Made by a program: the position numbers and the translations under genes. A stretch of 64,000 bases of DNA, taken from NCBI GenBank assembly GCA_025360815.1, contig JANYBL010000058.1:1-64000 (forward strand), given 5' to 3'. This DNA comes from Burkholderiales bacterium (GTDB lineage: Bacteria; Pseudomonadota; Gammaproteobacteria; Burkholderiales; Usitatibacteraceae). Below are positions 43,413-51,815 of the stretch, piece after piece. Each line of letters starts with the position of its first letter. Positions within the stretch are counted from its first letter, which is position 1. The notes beneath the pieces were generated by a model. It saw only the letters and a list, made by a program, of their open reading frames with translations, did no database searches and had not been told where the DNA came from.

Positions 43413-43709
43413 GTTGGCTCCTTCAGATTGATTCGTTAATGTTGATTCACCTAATTCGCTCCAGATGGAGGCCGCAGCTTGTGATTTTGGCGAACTAACT
43501 ATGGCCATGATCGCCGAAACTGTCTGTTCGTTACCGCACAGTAAGCGCAGGTTGGTGCCAGCGAGGAAGCGCCCTGCGCAGGCGCCAACCGGGCAATGTC
43601 TGACACTGCTTATCTGTTTGCGCCGACATACCGGATTGAGTCTTTGGGGCAACATTTAGATACTCGAGTTCGACCTAGACATAGAATAAATTTTGCGATT
43701 GGATTCAAC

Positions 43710-44234
43710 ATGGCTCCGCTCTTTTTAGGTTCACTGCGGACGACTGCGACAACGTATTGGACGCGAGATGCGTGGCTTCATCCGTCGTTGCCACGCATTG
43801 CGGTCTACATAATATTTTTTGCGCTGCTCGCAATGGCAATTAGCGTTGATGGAGATGCTTTCCCGCCACGATTGCTGCAGCTGACACAATTAGCGCAGAT
43901 TGAGCAGTTGATGTCCGGGTCACCTGGAACAGAAAGTATGCGAGGTGCGCTCGCAAATGGCGTGAGTGAAGCGTTGTTCACACCGGAGGAGTTCTTGTCG
44001 GCAAAGGCAAAAATATGGAAAAACTTTCGCGAACGAGCACATCAATGCGGGCGGAGTGCTGGGCTAGCGCCGGGCCAAAATAGCAACCCGGAAAATAGCA
44101 AGGCAAAAAACAGCAAGTACGATGCCTGCGTTGAGTTGGCGCGACGCGAGCGGCGTGCGGCGCAGGCGATGGCGAAAGCGAGAATTGCGCCAACGCCCCA
44201 TTCCGCGGAAGATCGTTCGGTTGCCCTCTATTGA
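43710..44234 (+). CDS. Hypothetical protein with one membrane helix
   Basis: The frame extends back to 43596, but the ATG at 43710 (174 aa) seems more natural. One hydrophobic helix is visible (LPRIAVYIIFFALLAMAISV), then FPPRLLQLTQLAQIEQLMSG, and a basic, Ala/Arg-rich C-terminus (ARRERRAAQAMAKARIAP). No known family. It is flanked by the DUF4398 gene (divergent) and the first histidine kinase (convergent). The composition supports a real gene only moderately. Confidence 0.45.
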   Translation: MAPLFLGSLRTTATTYWTRDAWLHPSLPRIAVYIIFFALLAMAISVDGDAFPPRLLQLTQLAQIEQLMSGSPGTESMRGALANGVSEALFTPEEFLSAKAKIWKNFRERAHQCGRSAGLAPGQNSNPENSKAKNSKYDACVELARRERRAAQAMAKARIAPTPHSAEDRSVALY

Positions 44235-44492
44235 CAGGTGGCGACAGGTGGCACCCATGCGCCAGGATTCTCAACTTCCCATGTGAAGATTCCCTTGCCT
44301 GCTCATCTTGGCGCATTTTTTCTATGGCAAGCAAATCTGTTGCGATTGATTCGAGAAATGAATCGATCCATTGATTCGGTGCGAATTCTGGAAACTCCTC
44401 GCGCACGACCAGCGGGCGGGTACACGCGTAATTACCGAGAATTCACCTTGAAATTTGTGTTGACCGTTCATGAAATGACCGTTGCTTGTACT

Positions 44493-45986
44493 TCAACTAT
44501 AGGCGCCGTCGCCTCTGAAGCCCTCAGCGTTACCGGGGTCGTCGTTACCCCCAACATCGCGGGGAATCGTAATGGTAATGACGGTACCTTTCCCGGATGT
44601 TGAACCCCACGAAGCGTCACCACCCAGCGCGCGCGCGCGCTGTCGGATGCCGGACAGGCCATGCGATAGTTTGGCGGGGTTAAACGTTAACGGTAGTCCT
44701 TTGCCATCGTCTTCAAGTATCAGTTGAATATTTTCTTGGTCAAAATGCAGCGTGGCAGTGAAATTCTTAGCATCGGCATGGCGCAGCATATTGGTGGTGC
44801 CTTCCTGCACGATACGAAACAGTGCAATGGATGCATCCGGAGAAATGGCACCCAGTTCCTCGGCTAGATTTAGCTTGCATTTAATGCCGCCCTTGGTGCA
44901 ATTTTCGTTGATGTACCACTCAAGCGCTGCGGCTAACCCCAAATTATCCAATAGCGACGGACGCAGGTTTTCAATGATGCGGCGTTTGATCGCGACAGCG
45001 TCATCGAGCAGTTTCGAAAAGGTCTCAAGTCTCTTGGCGCCATCTGGAATTAGCGATCCGCGGGCCCGCAACCATTCTAAATCCATCTTGGCCGAGGTCA
45101 AGATGCCGCCCAATTCATCGTGCAGATCTCGCGCCAACGCGGTGCGCTCACGCTCGGCAGAGGTGTGAAGGTGATTCGACAATTCGTTTAGCTCGACGGT
45201 TCTGTCTGAAACCAGTGACGATAGGCGCTCATTTTCCGTTTGGCGGATGGCAACCAGCGCCAGCCTGCGGTTAAAATCTTGCAAGAAATAATAGATAACG
45301 AAGCCTAGCAACACTAAATTCAGGACCGCGATGGCCAATATTCCCATCCTCGCGTTGAGCATGTTTTGTTCCTGAAGAATACGGCCTTTCAATAAATCCT
45401 CATTCAGGATCAGCGTGATTTTTTCAACGCTTAATTGCGCTTCATCCATCAAATTTTTGCCGTCGTTCAATTTGATCATCTCGATGGCCTGATCATGTTT
45501 CCCCTGACGTTCGAGTGCGACCGTTGTCTCGATCTCAACAAATTTATTAAAAACGTGCGTCAAAAGGCGATCAAACTCTGGCCTGATGTCTTCGCGGTTT
45601 GCCAATGCTTGCGTTAACGCGACTTGCAGTTGGGGCAAATCTTGTTTGGCACGTGCTAGCGGTTCCAAATATTTTTGATTCTCGGTTAAAAGGTACCCAC
45701 GCTGTCCTGTTTCTGCACTAAGTACGGCCGTAGATAGACGCTCGACCAAGTCAAGATTGTCACGTGCCGCCCGAACCGTCATCCAGCTTGTGTTTACGTT
45801 GCGGTAATTTTGCTCTGAAACCACGACAAAGGTGCACGTTAGCGCCAACGCCGCAATCACTAGGAACAACAAGGCGTTGGGAACGGGTTTTAAAAATGCG
45901 GTTAGCCGCTGCATTCTGGTTTGAAATTCGGGTTTGCCGGTGCCAGCGTTGCTGATTCTTTCAGCGGCGTTATTTTTTTCAGTCAT
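44493..45986 (-). CDS. CHASE3-domain histidine kinase (NarX-type), copy 1
   Basis: A 497-aa inner-membrane sensor kinase. The first membrane helix is about residues 36-56, followed by a periplasmic CHASE3 domain with LSAETGQRGYLLTENQKYLE. A second helix is near 220-240, then a coiled linker. The HisKA_3 motif is ALARDLHDELGGILTSAKMD with the phospho-His, and the HATPase has ILEDDGKGLPLTFN and HGLSGIRQRARALGGDASW. HisKA_3 kinases phosphorylate NarL-type regulators, so the island's NarL-type gene at 31627 is a plausible partner. It is paralogous to the next gene upstream, with a similar layout throughout. Confidence 0.93.
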   Translation of the reverse strand: MTEKNNAAERISNAGTGKPEFQTRMQRLTAFLKPVPNALLFLVIAALALTCTFVVVSEQNYRNVNTSWMTVRAARDNLDLVERLSTAVLSAETGQRGYLLTENQKYLEPLARAKQDLPQLQVALTQALANREDIRPEFDRLLTHVFNKFVEIETTVALERQGKHDQAIEMIKLNDGKNLMDEAQLSVEKITLILNEDLLKGRILQEQNMLNARMGILAIAVLNLVLLGFVIYYFLQDFNRRLALVAIRQTENERLSSLVSDRTVELNELSNHLHTSAERERTALARDLHDELGGILTSAKMDLEWLRARGSLIPDGAKRLETFSKLLDDAVAIKRRIIENLRPSLLDNLGLAAALEWYINENCTKGGIKCKLNLAEELGAISPDASIALFRIVQEGTTNMLRHADAKNFTATLHFDQENIQLILEDDGKGLPLTFNPAKLSHGLSGIRQRARALGGDASWGSTSGKGTVITITIPRDVGGNDDPGNAEGFRGDGAYS

Positions 45987-46086
45987 GTTTTCCCTGATTG
46001 ATGTTTAGCGTTGCGCGCTTTAGTTTTGAACGTAGATTTCGGGTTTGCTGGTTACGGTATCTTTTGAGGGGGCTAATATATTCATC

Positions 46087-47529
46087 CTATTCACCATCAA
46101 TCAGTTCGGCAGCATCGGGTGGGCAGACCGCAGAGTGCAAACGCGGGATCGAAACCGTAACGGTAGTACCCGTTCCGGGCACCGACTTCCAGACCGCATC
46201 TCCGCCCAGCGAGCGGGCGCGCTGGCGCATGCCTGACAGGCCGTGGGAGAGCCGCATTGGATTGTAAGTGCTCGGTAAACCTGACCCGTCGTCCTGCAAA
46301 ATAAGGTTGATGGCTGTTTCAGATGCCCACAGGCTAACCGACAAGTGGTGTGCTTTAGCGTGACGCAATACGTTGGTCGTCGCTTCCTGCACAATGCGAA
46401 AAATCGCAATCGCCGTATCGGGTGAGACGCTTCCTAGTCCCTCTGACAGACTGAGGTTGCAGACCAAGCCTGACCGATCACACTGTTCAGTTAAATGCCA
46501 TTCAAGCGCGGCCGCCAGCCCCATATTGTCGAGCAACGACGGTCGCAGGTTCTCGACGACCTGCCGCTTGACAGCCACGGCATCGTCAATCATGCCGCTT
46601 ATCTGATCGCAACGCGCCTCGCCTTCGGCTGATAGTGAGGAGTGATTGCGCAACCAATCCAAATCCATTTTGACGGACGTTAAGATGCCGCCGAGCTCAT
46701 CATGTAGGTCACGCGCTAAGGTGGCGCGATCTCGCTCCGTTGAAGTTTGTAGATGCGATGAAAGCTCATTTAACTCGTCGGTACGTTCCGCCACCAAGCT
46801 GCCCAAGCGCTCGTTTTCGTCGTTTCGTAACGCAACTAGTAGCTGTTTACGCATTAAGTCCAGCATAAACAAATAAACCACAAAACCCAGCAAAATTAAG
46901 TTCAAGGCCGCAAGCAAAAGCATACCGAGCCGGGAGACAAGCGTGTCCCGCGCCCAGAAGGCACGCATTTGTTCAACTTCTAGATCCATTTCGCCAATCA
47001 TGACCGCGACTTTCCTTCTTGCGTCCGACATAAGCGCATTGCCGGCATTTAAGTCAACTACTCTTAACGCCTCATCATACTTACCTGCCTCTGCCAACGC
47101 GACCGCCGTTTCAATCGAGACAAACTTATTGTTGACAGTCGTAGCCAGTTGGTCAATTTGGGCTAGCCGCTCCGGTTGGTTAGCGAAAGCATGCTCCAGC
47201 GCTTGTTGCAATCCAGGCAAATCTTCTTTTGCCTTATCGAGTGGCGCAAGATAGCTTTTATTTCCGCTTAATAGATAGCCGCGTTGCGCTGTCTCAGCGT
47301 TTAACAGTAGCGTTTGCAGCTCAAAAATGAGGCCAAGTTTGTCCCGGCCATCCCGGGTGGCGACGACGCCTTTTGCGATGTTCCGGTAGCTTCTCTCCGA
47401 CGCAATGATGAATGTGACGGTCAACGCCAGCGCTGCGATTAACAAAGCGACCAATGATTTAGGCACGGTTTTCCAAAGGATGGCGAATGTTTCTCGTCTG
47501 CTCATTTTGGGGTCTACTGTTTTCGGCAT
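46087..47529 (-). CDS. CHASE3-domain histidine kinase (NarX-type), copy 2
   Basis: A 480-aa tandem paralogue of the preceding kinase, 100 bases upstream on the same strand. Two membrane helices flank a CHASE3 domain with LNAETAQRGYLLSGNKSYLA. The HisKA_3 motif is TLARDLHDELGGILTSVKMD, and the ATP-binding domain reads ILQDDGSGLPSTYN and HGLSGMRQRARSLGGDAVW. The catalytic parts are nearly superimposable on copy 1, while the periplasmic domains have diverged. This suggests duplication with split input specificity. No response regulator is adjacent. Confidence 0.93.
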   Translation of the reverse strand: MPKTVDPKMSRRETFAILWKTVPKSLVALLIAALALTVTFIIASERSYRNIAKGVVATRDGRDKLGLIFELQTLLLNAETAQRGYLLSGNKSYLAPLDKAKEDLPGLQQALEHAFANQPERLAQIDQLATTVNNKFVSIETAVALAEAGKYDEALRVVDLNAGNALMSDARRKVAVMIGEMDLEVEQMRAFWARDTLVSRLGMLLLAALNLILLGFVVYLFMLDLMRKQLLVALRNDENERLGSLVAERTDELNELSSHLQTSTERDRATLARDLHDELGGILTSVKMDLDWLRNHSSLSAEGEARCDQISGMIDDAVAVKRQVVENLRPSLLDNMGLAAALEWHLTEQCDRSGLVCNLSLSEGLGSVSPDTAIAIFRIVQEATTNVLRHAKAHHLSVSLWASETAINLILQDDGSGLPSTYNPMRLSHGLSGMRQRARSLGGDAVWKSVPGTGTTVTVSIPRLHSAVCPPDAAELIDGE

Positions 47530-47698
47530 GTCTGCTTATCCCATTAACGCTGCGTGTGTTGCGAGAGGAGCGGGTGCTTTGTTCGCAGTTTTCAACTCAC
47601 GGGTGCCGCGCCTGCGCCTCGTACCGATGCCCATTTGCGATCGTTTTCGGCGCTGGCTTTTACGCATCAAGATGACAAAACTTGGCATACAAAATCAC

Positions 47699-47731
47699 AA
47701 AGCCGTCTGCGCTTTCTGCGGCAGACGGCTT
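47699..47731 (-). terminator. Rho-independent terminator
   Basis: An 11-base stem AAGCCGTCTGC / GCAGACGGCTT with a 10-base loop. On the minus strand it is followed by TTGTGATTTTG, so it probably ends the DUF1328 transcript. Confidence 0.7.
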
Positions 47732-47754
47732 GGCGATTGTCCGATCGGATTGGT

Positions 47755-47919
47755 CTATTTTTTATTGATCAAACCCATCGCCAGCAATATTAGAAATACA
47801 ACGATAGAAATATAGAAAAGTATTTTGGCAATTTCAACAGCACCGCCGGCAATGCCGCCAAAACCAAACACGGCGGCGATTATGCCAATGACAAAAAATG
47901 TGGCCGCCCATCCCAACAT
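47755..47919 (-). CDS. DUF1328 family small membrane protein
   Basis: A 54-aa protein absent from the ORF track. It reads [20 protein letters not shown], then [20 protein letters not shown] and a second helix ending MGLINKK, the classic DUF1328 (YtjA-like) pattern. AAAGGAGC lies seven bases before the ATG. The family is widespread in stress and stationary-phase sets and has no known function. A terminator follows about 25 bases downstream. Confidence 0.95.
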   Translation of the reverse strand: MLGWAATFFVIGIIAAVFGFGGIAGGAVEIAKILFYISIVVFLILLAMGLINKK

Positions 47920-48027
47920 GATCATGCTCCTTTAAACAGGGCGCTGCCGAAAATAGGTAAATTTTGTAAATAAACGCTGCATCGCGTGAAGCAAGCGCTG
48001 GACTGGCGCTTCAATACAGGATTTAAA

Positions 48028-48756
48028 TCAAATCTCGAGCAGATCGGTCAGGTCGTCAGCGTGCTCTTCTTCCATCGCCAAAATAGATTCAAGCAGTCTT
48101 CGCGTAGTTGGATCCGCATCGCCTAAATACTGTATGAACGCGCGGTAATTCTCGATGGCAATGCGCTCGGCCACCAAATTTTCGCGAATCATTTCTTGTA
48201 AATTTGTGCCTGAGTGATACTGGGCGTGGCTTCGCTCCGCCAGTCCGACCGGATCAAAGTTAGGCGTGCCACCGAGTTGCATAATACGCTCGGCAATTTG
48301 ATCCGCATGCTGCAATTCTTGGTCTGCATGTTCCACAAACTCTTTTGCCACCATGCGCCCCTTTATGCCGCGGGCGACGTATGAATGTCGCTTGTATCGC
48401 AGCATGCAGACAATCTCGGTTGCCAGCGATTCGTTCAGCAAATGAATGACGGTTTTCTTATCCAAACTATAGTCGGGAGTGACGGCACCATCATCGACAT
48501 TTTTGCGCGCCATTTTTTGCAACAACGCTTTATCAACCAACAATTGCGGCAGTTTTGAATTACCTCTGCCGCGCTTGGGTTTATTAAAATCTATCATGTC
48601 AGGGATCGGCTTGAGCCCGGGAGGGCGGCTTTTTTTATCGCCACGGACTGGGTTCGGGCTTTGCTCTGCTTTTACCTTGAGTTTGTCACCAGGGGATTTA
48701 TTGGGCACCGTTCTTTTAAACGGCGTTGATGCTGGTTTAAGCGCTGGTTGCCTCAT
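48028..48756 (-). CDS. Ferritin-like (bacterioferritin-type) protein with basic N-terminal extension
   Basis: A 242-aa protein from the ATG at 48756, which has AGGGA upstream; the track TTG at 48780 is less likely. Residues 1-85 are a Lys/Pro/Arg-rich, probably disordered tail. The ferritin-like four-helix bundle follows with the di-iron pattern: LNESLATEIVCMLRYKRHSY (Glu), EFVEHADQELQHADQIAERI (Glu-x6-His), ENLVAERIAIENYRAFIQYL (Glu) and MEEEHADDLTDLL (Glu-x2-His). It may store iron or remove peroxide; the basic tail could bind DNA like a Dps tail. It may compensate for the broken dps, which is inference. Confidence 0.88.
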   Translation of the reverse strand: MRQPALKPASTPFKRTVPNKSPGDKLKVKAEQSPNPVRGDKKSRPPGLKPIPDMIDFNKPKRGRGNSKLPQLLVDKALLQKMARKNVDDGAVTPDYSLDKKTVIHLLNESLATEIVCMLRYKRHSYVARGIKGRMVAKEFVEHADQELQHADQIAERIMQLGGTPNFDPVGLAERSHAQYHSGTNLQEMIRENLVAERIAIENYRAFIQYLGDADPTTRRLLESILAMEEEHADDLTDLLEI

Positions 48757-48815
48757 CACGATCCCTGACATTTTTAACAATAGATTTGAGATGCAAAAAT
48801 TGGTGTTTGCAACGC

Positions 48816-49142
48816 TTACTTATTGTTTGATGTTTTTAAACGGATATCGTTTTTAACAGCAACCACGCCTTTGACGCCACGAGCAATTTCCACGGCGCGA
48901 TTGATTTCATTGGTGCCGTCCGCAAAACCACTTAGCTGCACGGTGCCTTTGAAGGTTTCAACGTTAATGTTGAGCGCGTTAACGGCTTTATCTTCAACAA
49001 ACAATGCCTTTACTTTTGTCGTGATGAATGTGTCGTCCACGCCTTCGCCAAAGCTCTCTTGGCGGGGCGTGCTTGCACAACCGGCCGCCAACATTGAAAA
49101 TGCAACCATCATGCTTACAAACAGTTTTTGAATCGAATTCAT
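48816..49142 (-). CDS. BON-domain lipoprotein
   Basis: A 108-aa lipoprotein. The signal has lipobox SMLAAGCAST. The single BON domain reads GVDDTFITTKVKALFVEDKA and VQLSGFADGTNEINRAVEIA, then VKGVVAVKNDI. BON domains are thought to bind membranes or envelope ligands, as in OsmY and Kbp. An AAGGAAAT site precedes the ATG. It sits 60 bases upstream of the ferritin-like gene on the same strand and may share its transcript. Confidence 0.93.
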   Translation of the reverse strand: MNSIQKLFVSMMVAFSMLAAGCASTPRQESFGEGVDDTFITTKVKALFVEDKAVNALNINVETFKGTVQLSGFADGTNEINRAVEIARGVKGVVAVKNDIRLKTSNNK

Positions 49143-49434
49143 GAAAATTTCCTTGGGTTAAACGTTATAAAGGGTGTAGGTTTACGTTTCTAAATGTACA
49201 CAAGTGGCGCTAGAGTTGGTCATCATTACTGGATTTACTTACCGCTAGATTCTTGTTTGTTGTGTGGCTGCTTAATTGTGTTTGTGCATGATTAATTTGC
49301 GCAAGCAGGTTTGCAGTTGACATGTGTAGATTACCGCCCCGGGTGGATATTCTGCGTAGGCGTATTTCGGCAACTAATGACAAGAATTTCCGCGCGATGT
49401 GTAGGTGGAAGCCTACGTCCAATTTAAGTCGGCA

Positions 49435-49968
49435 CTAGCCTGATTTGACCAGCGATGCCAGCCGATACAAGGTGATCGCTTTCCCACACCAGCCTACCAG
49501 ACGGTTTGGCCCGATTAAAATCGCCATACCAACACCGACACCAACCCACAGCGGCCGGGCGGCGGCAAATCGGAGCAGCGGAAATAACTGCTGTGTTATG
49601 GGTGGGGAAGCGGATTGCGATGCTGCAGACGATGTGGATGCGGTTGATAACGTCGATCGCCGATAACGCCGATACCACTCCTCCGCCATACCCACCACGG
49701 ACAGTAACACCGCGCTAAGATTTAACGGTTGGTTGCGCGCCTCGCGTTGTTCATTTGCACGCTCGTCAATGCCGGACTGCATGTGTTGCCGGTAGTGATC
49801 AAGCGCGGCTATTATTTGCGCGGGAGTTCGTGGCGTCGGTTGCACGCGTGTGGCTGATTCACGGGTATTGCCTGTTGCGTTTGCCAAACCGTTGCCCAGA
49901 GCGCTGTTGGGCGACGGCGGGCATAAATTTAATTCGCTTGGCTGAATTGATGGACCCGAATTGGTCAT
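49435..49968 (-). CDS. Membrane-associated hypothetical protein of the yqjDE-like operon
   Basis: A 177-aa protein. The N-terminal half is Ser/Pro/Asn-rich with a helical AQIIAALDHYRQHMQSGIDE. The C-terminal part has a hydrophobic segment (PLWVGVGVGMAILIGPNRLV) and a final GKAITLYRLASLVKSG. The position, right after a YqjE-type holin-like gene with a four-base ATGA overlap, matches the place of YqjK-like proteins in other proteobacteria, but I cannot claim homology. It is probably an inner-membrane-associated stress protein. Confidence 0.7.
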   Translation of the reverse strand: MTNSGPSIQPSELNLCPPSPNSALGNGLANATGNTRESATRVQPTPRTPAQIIAALDHYRQHMQSGIDERANEQREARNQPLNLSAVLLSVVGMAEEWYRRYRRSTLSTASTSSAASQSASPPITQQLFPLLRFAAARPLWVGVGVGMAILIGPNRLVGWCGKAITLYRLASLVKSG

Positions 49969-50363
49969 AACAAGCCTATTAACCAGTTTGCATCTTTTTT
50001 AATTTCGGCGGCACTCAACGCAAATGGCGGGTCTTCCGATACTTCTAACGTGGCAGCTCGATAGCAAATGCCGGCGATTATTAGGAGCAGTAACGGCAAA
50101 CAAAATAGAGCAAAAAATCGATAGGGCGTATCCCAGAACGCTGCAATAATAGCCACCAATAAAAACACGACCGCAATGGCAAGGGCTATAAACGATACGC
50201 ACAATAATAGTGCTTTTCGTTTCAGCCTTTCACGTTCGATTCTCGCTTCTGCGATGAACAACTCAATATGTAACCGGCTCATATTCGAGAGGTCTGCGAT
50301 AAGCCCTTTCACATAGGGCTTATCGTCCATCAACGCCCGCCATCCGAGTTGCATTAAATTCAT
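49965..50363 (-). CDS. Phage-holin-family/YqjE-type membrane protein
   Basis: I start at the ATG at 50363 (132 aa), which has GGAAGCG upstream. The protein begins MNLMQLGWRALMDDKPYVKG and has a charged helix (LHIELFIAEARIERERLKRK). Two membrane helices follow (CVSFIALAIAVVFLLVAIIA and FALFCLPLLLLIIAGICYRA). This is the YqjE/holin superfamily III layout. It is cotranscribed with the DUF883 gene upstream and the hypothetical downstream. In E. coli yqjD-yqjE-yqjK are stationary-phase genes linked to ribosome binding at the inner membrane. Confidence 0.88.
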   Translation of the reverse strand: MNLMQLGWRALMDDKPYVKGLIADLSNMSRLHIELFIAEARIERERLKRKALLLCVSFIALAIAVVFLLVAIIAAFWDTPYRFFALFCLPLLLLIIAGICYRAATLEVSEDPPFALSAAEIKKDANWLIGLL

Positions 50364-50426
50364 TGCGACGCTTCCCTGATTGATTGAGTTGGAATTCTTT
50401 CGCAACAATTCAGATTAAAGGTCAGA

Positions 50427-50825
50427 CTATCGACGTGCAGCCAACCAGCCAATCGTCAGACCAATGGCGGCACCAACGCCGGCACCAATGGCCACTGACT
50501 GCCAAGGCTTATCGTGAACGTAGGTGTCGGTCGTGTCGGCAACCTGCTTTGCCGCGTCGCGACCTTTTTGTTGCAACGTAATCGCCGAATCAGCCATGGC
50601 AGTAACATAGCTCGACAAGCGTTCTGCCGCGGCGGCCAGCTCGGCTTTGCCGGATGATTTTGCCGATTCGATTAACTGGTGCATGTCAGTTTTGATTGCA
50701 TCGCTCGCATCCGATGCTGTTTCACGCATTTGTTGCGCAGCAGCGCTCAGATCGTTTTTGACTTCGCCAATTGTATTGGTTGCCTTTGCGCGGAGTTGAT
50801 CTAAATTGTTGGTGGTTGCATTCAT
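50427..50825 (-). CDS. DUF883 (YqjD/ElaB-type) protein
   Basis: A 132-aa membrane-anchored helical protein. A long amphipathic region (LDQLRAKATNTIGEVKNDLS and later AAAERLSSYVTAMADSAITL) precedes the signature DKPWQSVAIGAGVGAAIGLT and the anchor ending GWLAARR. YqjD and ElaB of E. coli are C-tail-anchored ribosome-binding proteins of stationary phase. It is the first gene of a three-gene operon with the YqjE-type protein and the hypothetical, and has an AAGGAATC site. Confidence 0.93.
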   Translation of the reverse strand: MNATTNNLDQLRAKATNTIGEVKNDLSAAAQQMRETASDASDAIKTDMHQLIESAKSSGKAELAAAAERLSSYVTAMADSAITLQQKGRDAAKQVADTTDTYVHDKPWQSVAIGAGVGAAIGLTIGWLAARR

Positions 50826-50952
50826 GATGATTCCTTTAGTTGTAAATCAGACTAAAAATAGTTTGCTTAAAGTAGGACTGCTCTTTATTGAACGTCGGTT
50901 GCAACGCGCTGAAGTACGGAGCTGCGGAAATAACAATATAAAAAATCGCCGT

Positions 50953-51441
50953 CTATACTTTTTTTGCCACGATGTTATTTTTAACCTCCTTCACACCTTT
51001 AACGGAAGCTGCAATTCGTCCTGCGCGCAGTCGTGCTGCCTCGTTGGGTGCCAAGCCATTCAACGTCACCACACCGAGCTTCACATCTACGTCGATTTTA
51101 AAGACGCTCAGTTCGGTGTCTTTTAGTAAGTCAGCATTGATTGAGCCATGAATGGCACCGTCGGAAATAATGTCTCCTGCTTTTTCGGCAGTTGCGCTTG
51201 TGCTTGCCGAAATTGACGATGCCGCTTTGGATACCGCTGCACCAGCCTTATCTATTTCTGCCCCCACCTTTGCGCTGGCGACGGCAACGTTTTCATTTGA
51301 CTTGTCAATGGCGCTATCGAGCTTTTGGCCGACGGTTTTACCAGAATCTGTTTGCCGTTCACAGGCAACGAGGGTTACTGTGCCCATAATCGCGACAATC
51401 GCCATCGGCAAAACAAAAAATGTTGATTTAAAATTATTCAA
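50953..51441 (-). CDS. BON-domain lipoprotein with helical spacer
   Basis: A 162-aa protein. The N-terminal signal has a lipobox-like TVTLVACERQ, so it is probably lipidated. A helical Ala/Ser/Lys-rich spacer of about 65 residues follows (DKSNENVAVASAKVGAEIDK). The C-terminal BON domain reads GSINADLLKDTELSVFKIDV and GVVTLNGLAPNEAARLRAGR, then VKGVKEVKNNI. It is another member of the island's BON set, about 130 bases upstream of the DUF883 gene. Confidence 0.9.
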   Translation of the reverse strand: MNNFKSTFFVLPMAIVAIMGTVTLVACERQTDSGKTVGQKLDSAIDKSNENVAVASAKVGAEIDKAGAAVSKAASSISASTSATAEKAGDIISDGAIHGSINADLLKDTELSVFKIDVDVKLGVVTLNGLAPNEAARLRAGRIAASVKGVKEVKNNIVAKKV

Positions 51442-51815
51442 GATACGTTCCTCTCATGATTGCGTTGGTTACTGTGGCGGTGGTGTTATAAATGAATCGT
51501 CCGCGTGAATCGTATTTAAATTAAATCCAAATGCTCGTTATTGGGTGAGAAAGTTAGACGGAAAACACATGTGAATATGATTCCACGAGGGGCCGTGCTT
51601 CAGTGTCAGCATGTTTGGTGAAGCGTTGTAGGAAGATGCTGACGATACTGATGGGCGAAAGCGCGGCGCTTTCAAAAGTGACAAAGAAGTGACCTAGGAG
51701 TAGCAAGGGAATCCTTGCTGTTAAACCCGTTCTACACCGCTTCTTAGTTTTACGCTGTCTTCTGACAACAGCGGTGGGTCGATGGCGACAGGTTGTTTCG
51801 ATTACGCGTCTCAAC
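51442..51815. other. Divergent gap
   Basis: About 370 bases between the BON lipoprotein gene (minus) and the NPPGQH-motif gene (plus). It must contain at least one promoter. I see no gene, strong hairpin or repeat. Confidence 0.4.

Noticed and set aside
47405-47815. 136-codon plus-strand ORF between kinase 2 and DUF1328
   Set aside because: Antisense to the kinase start and the DUF1328 gene; crosses a terminator hairpin; no features.
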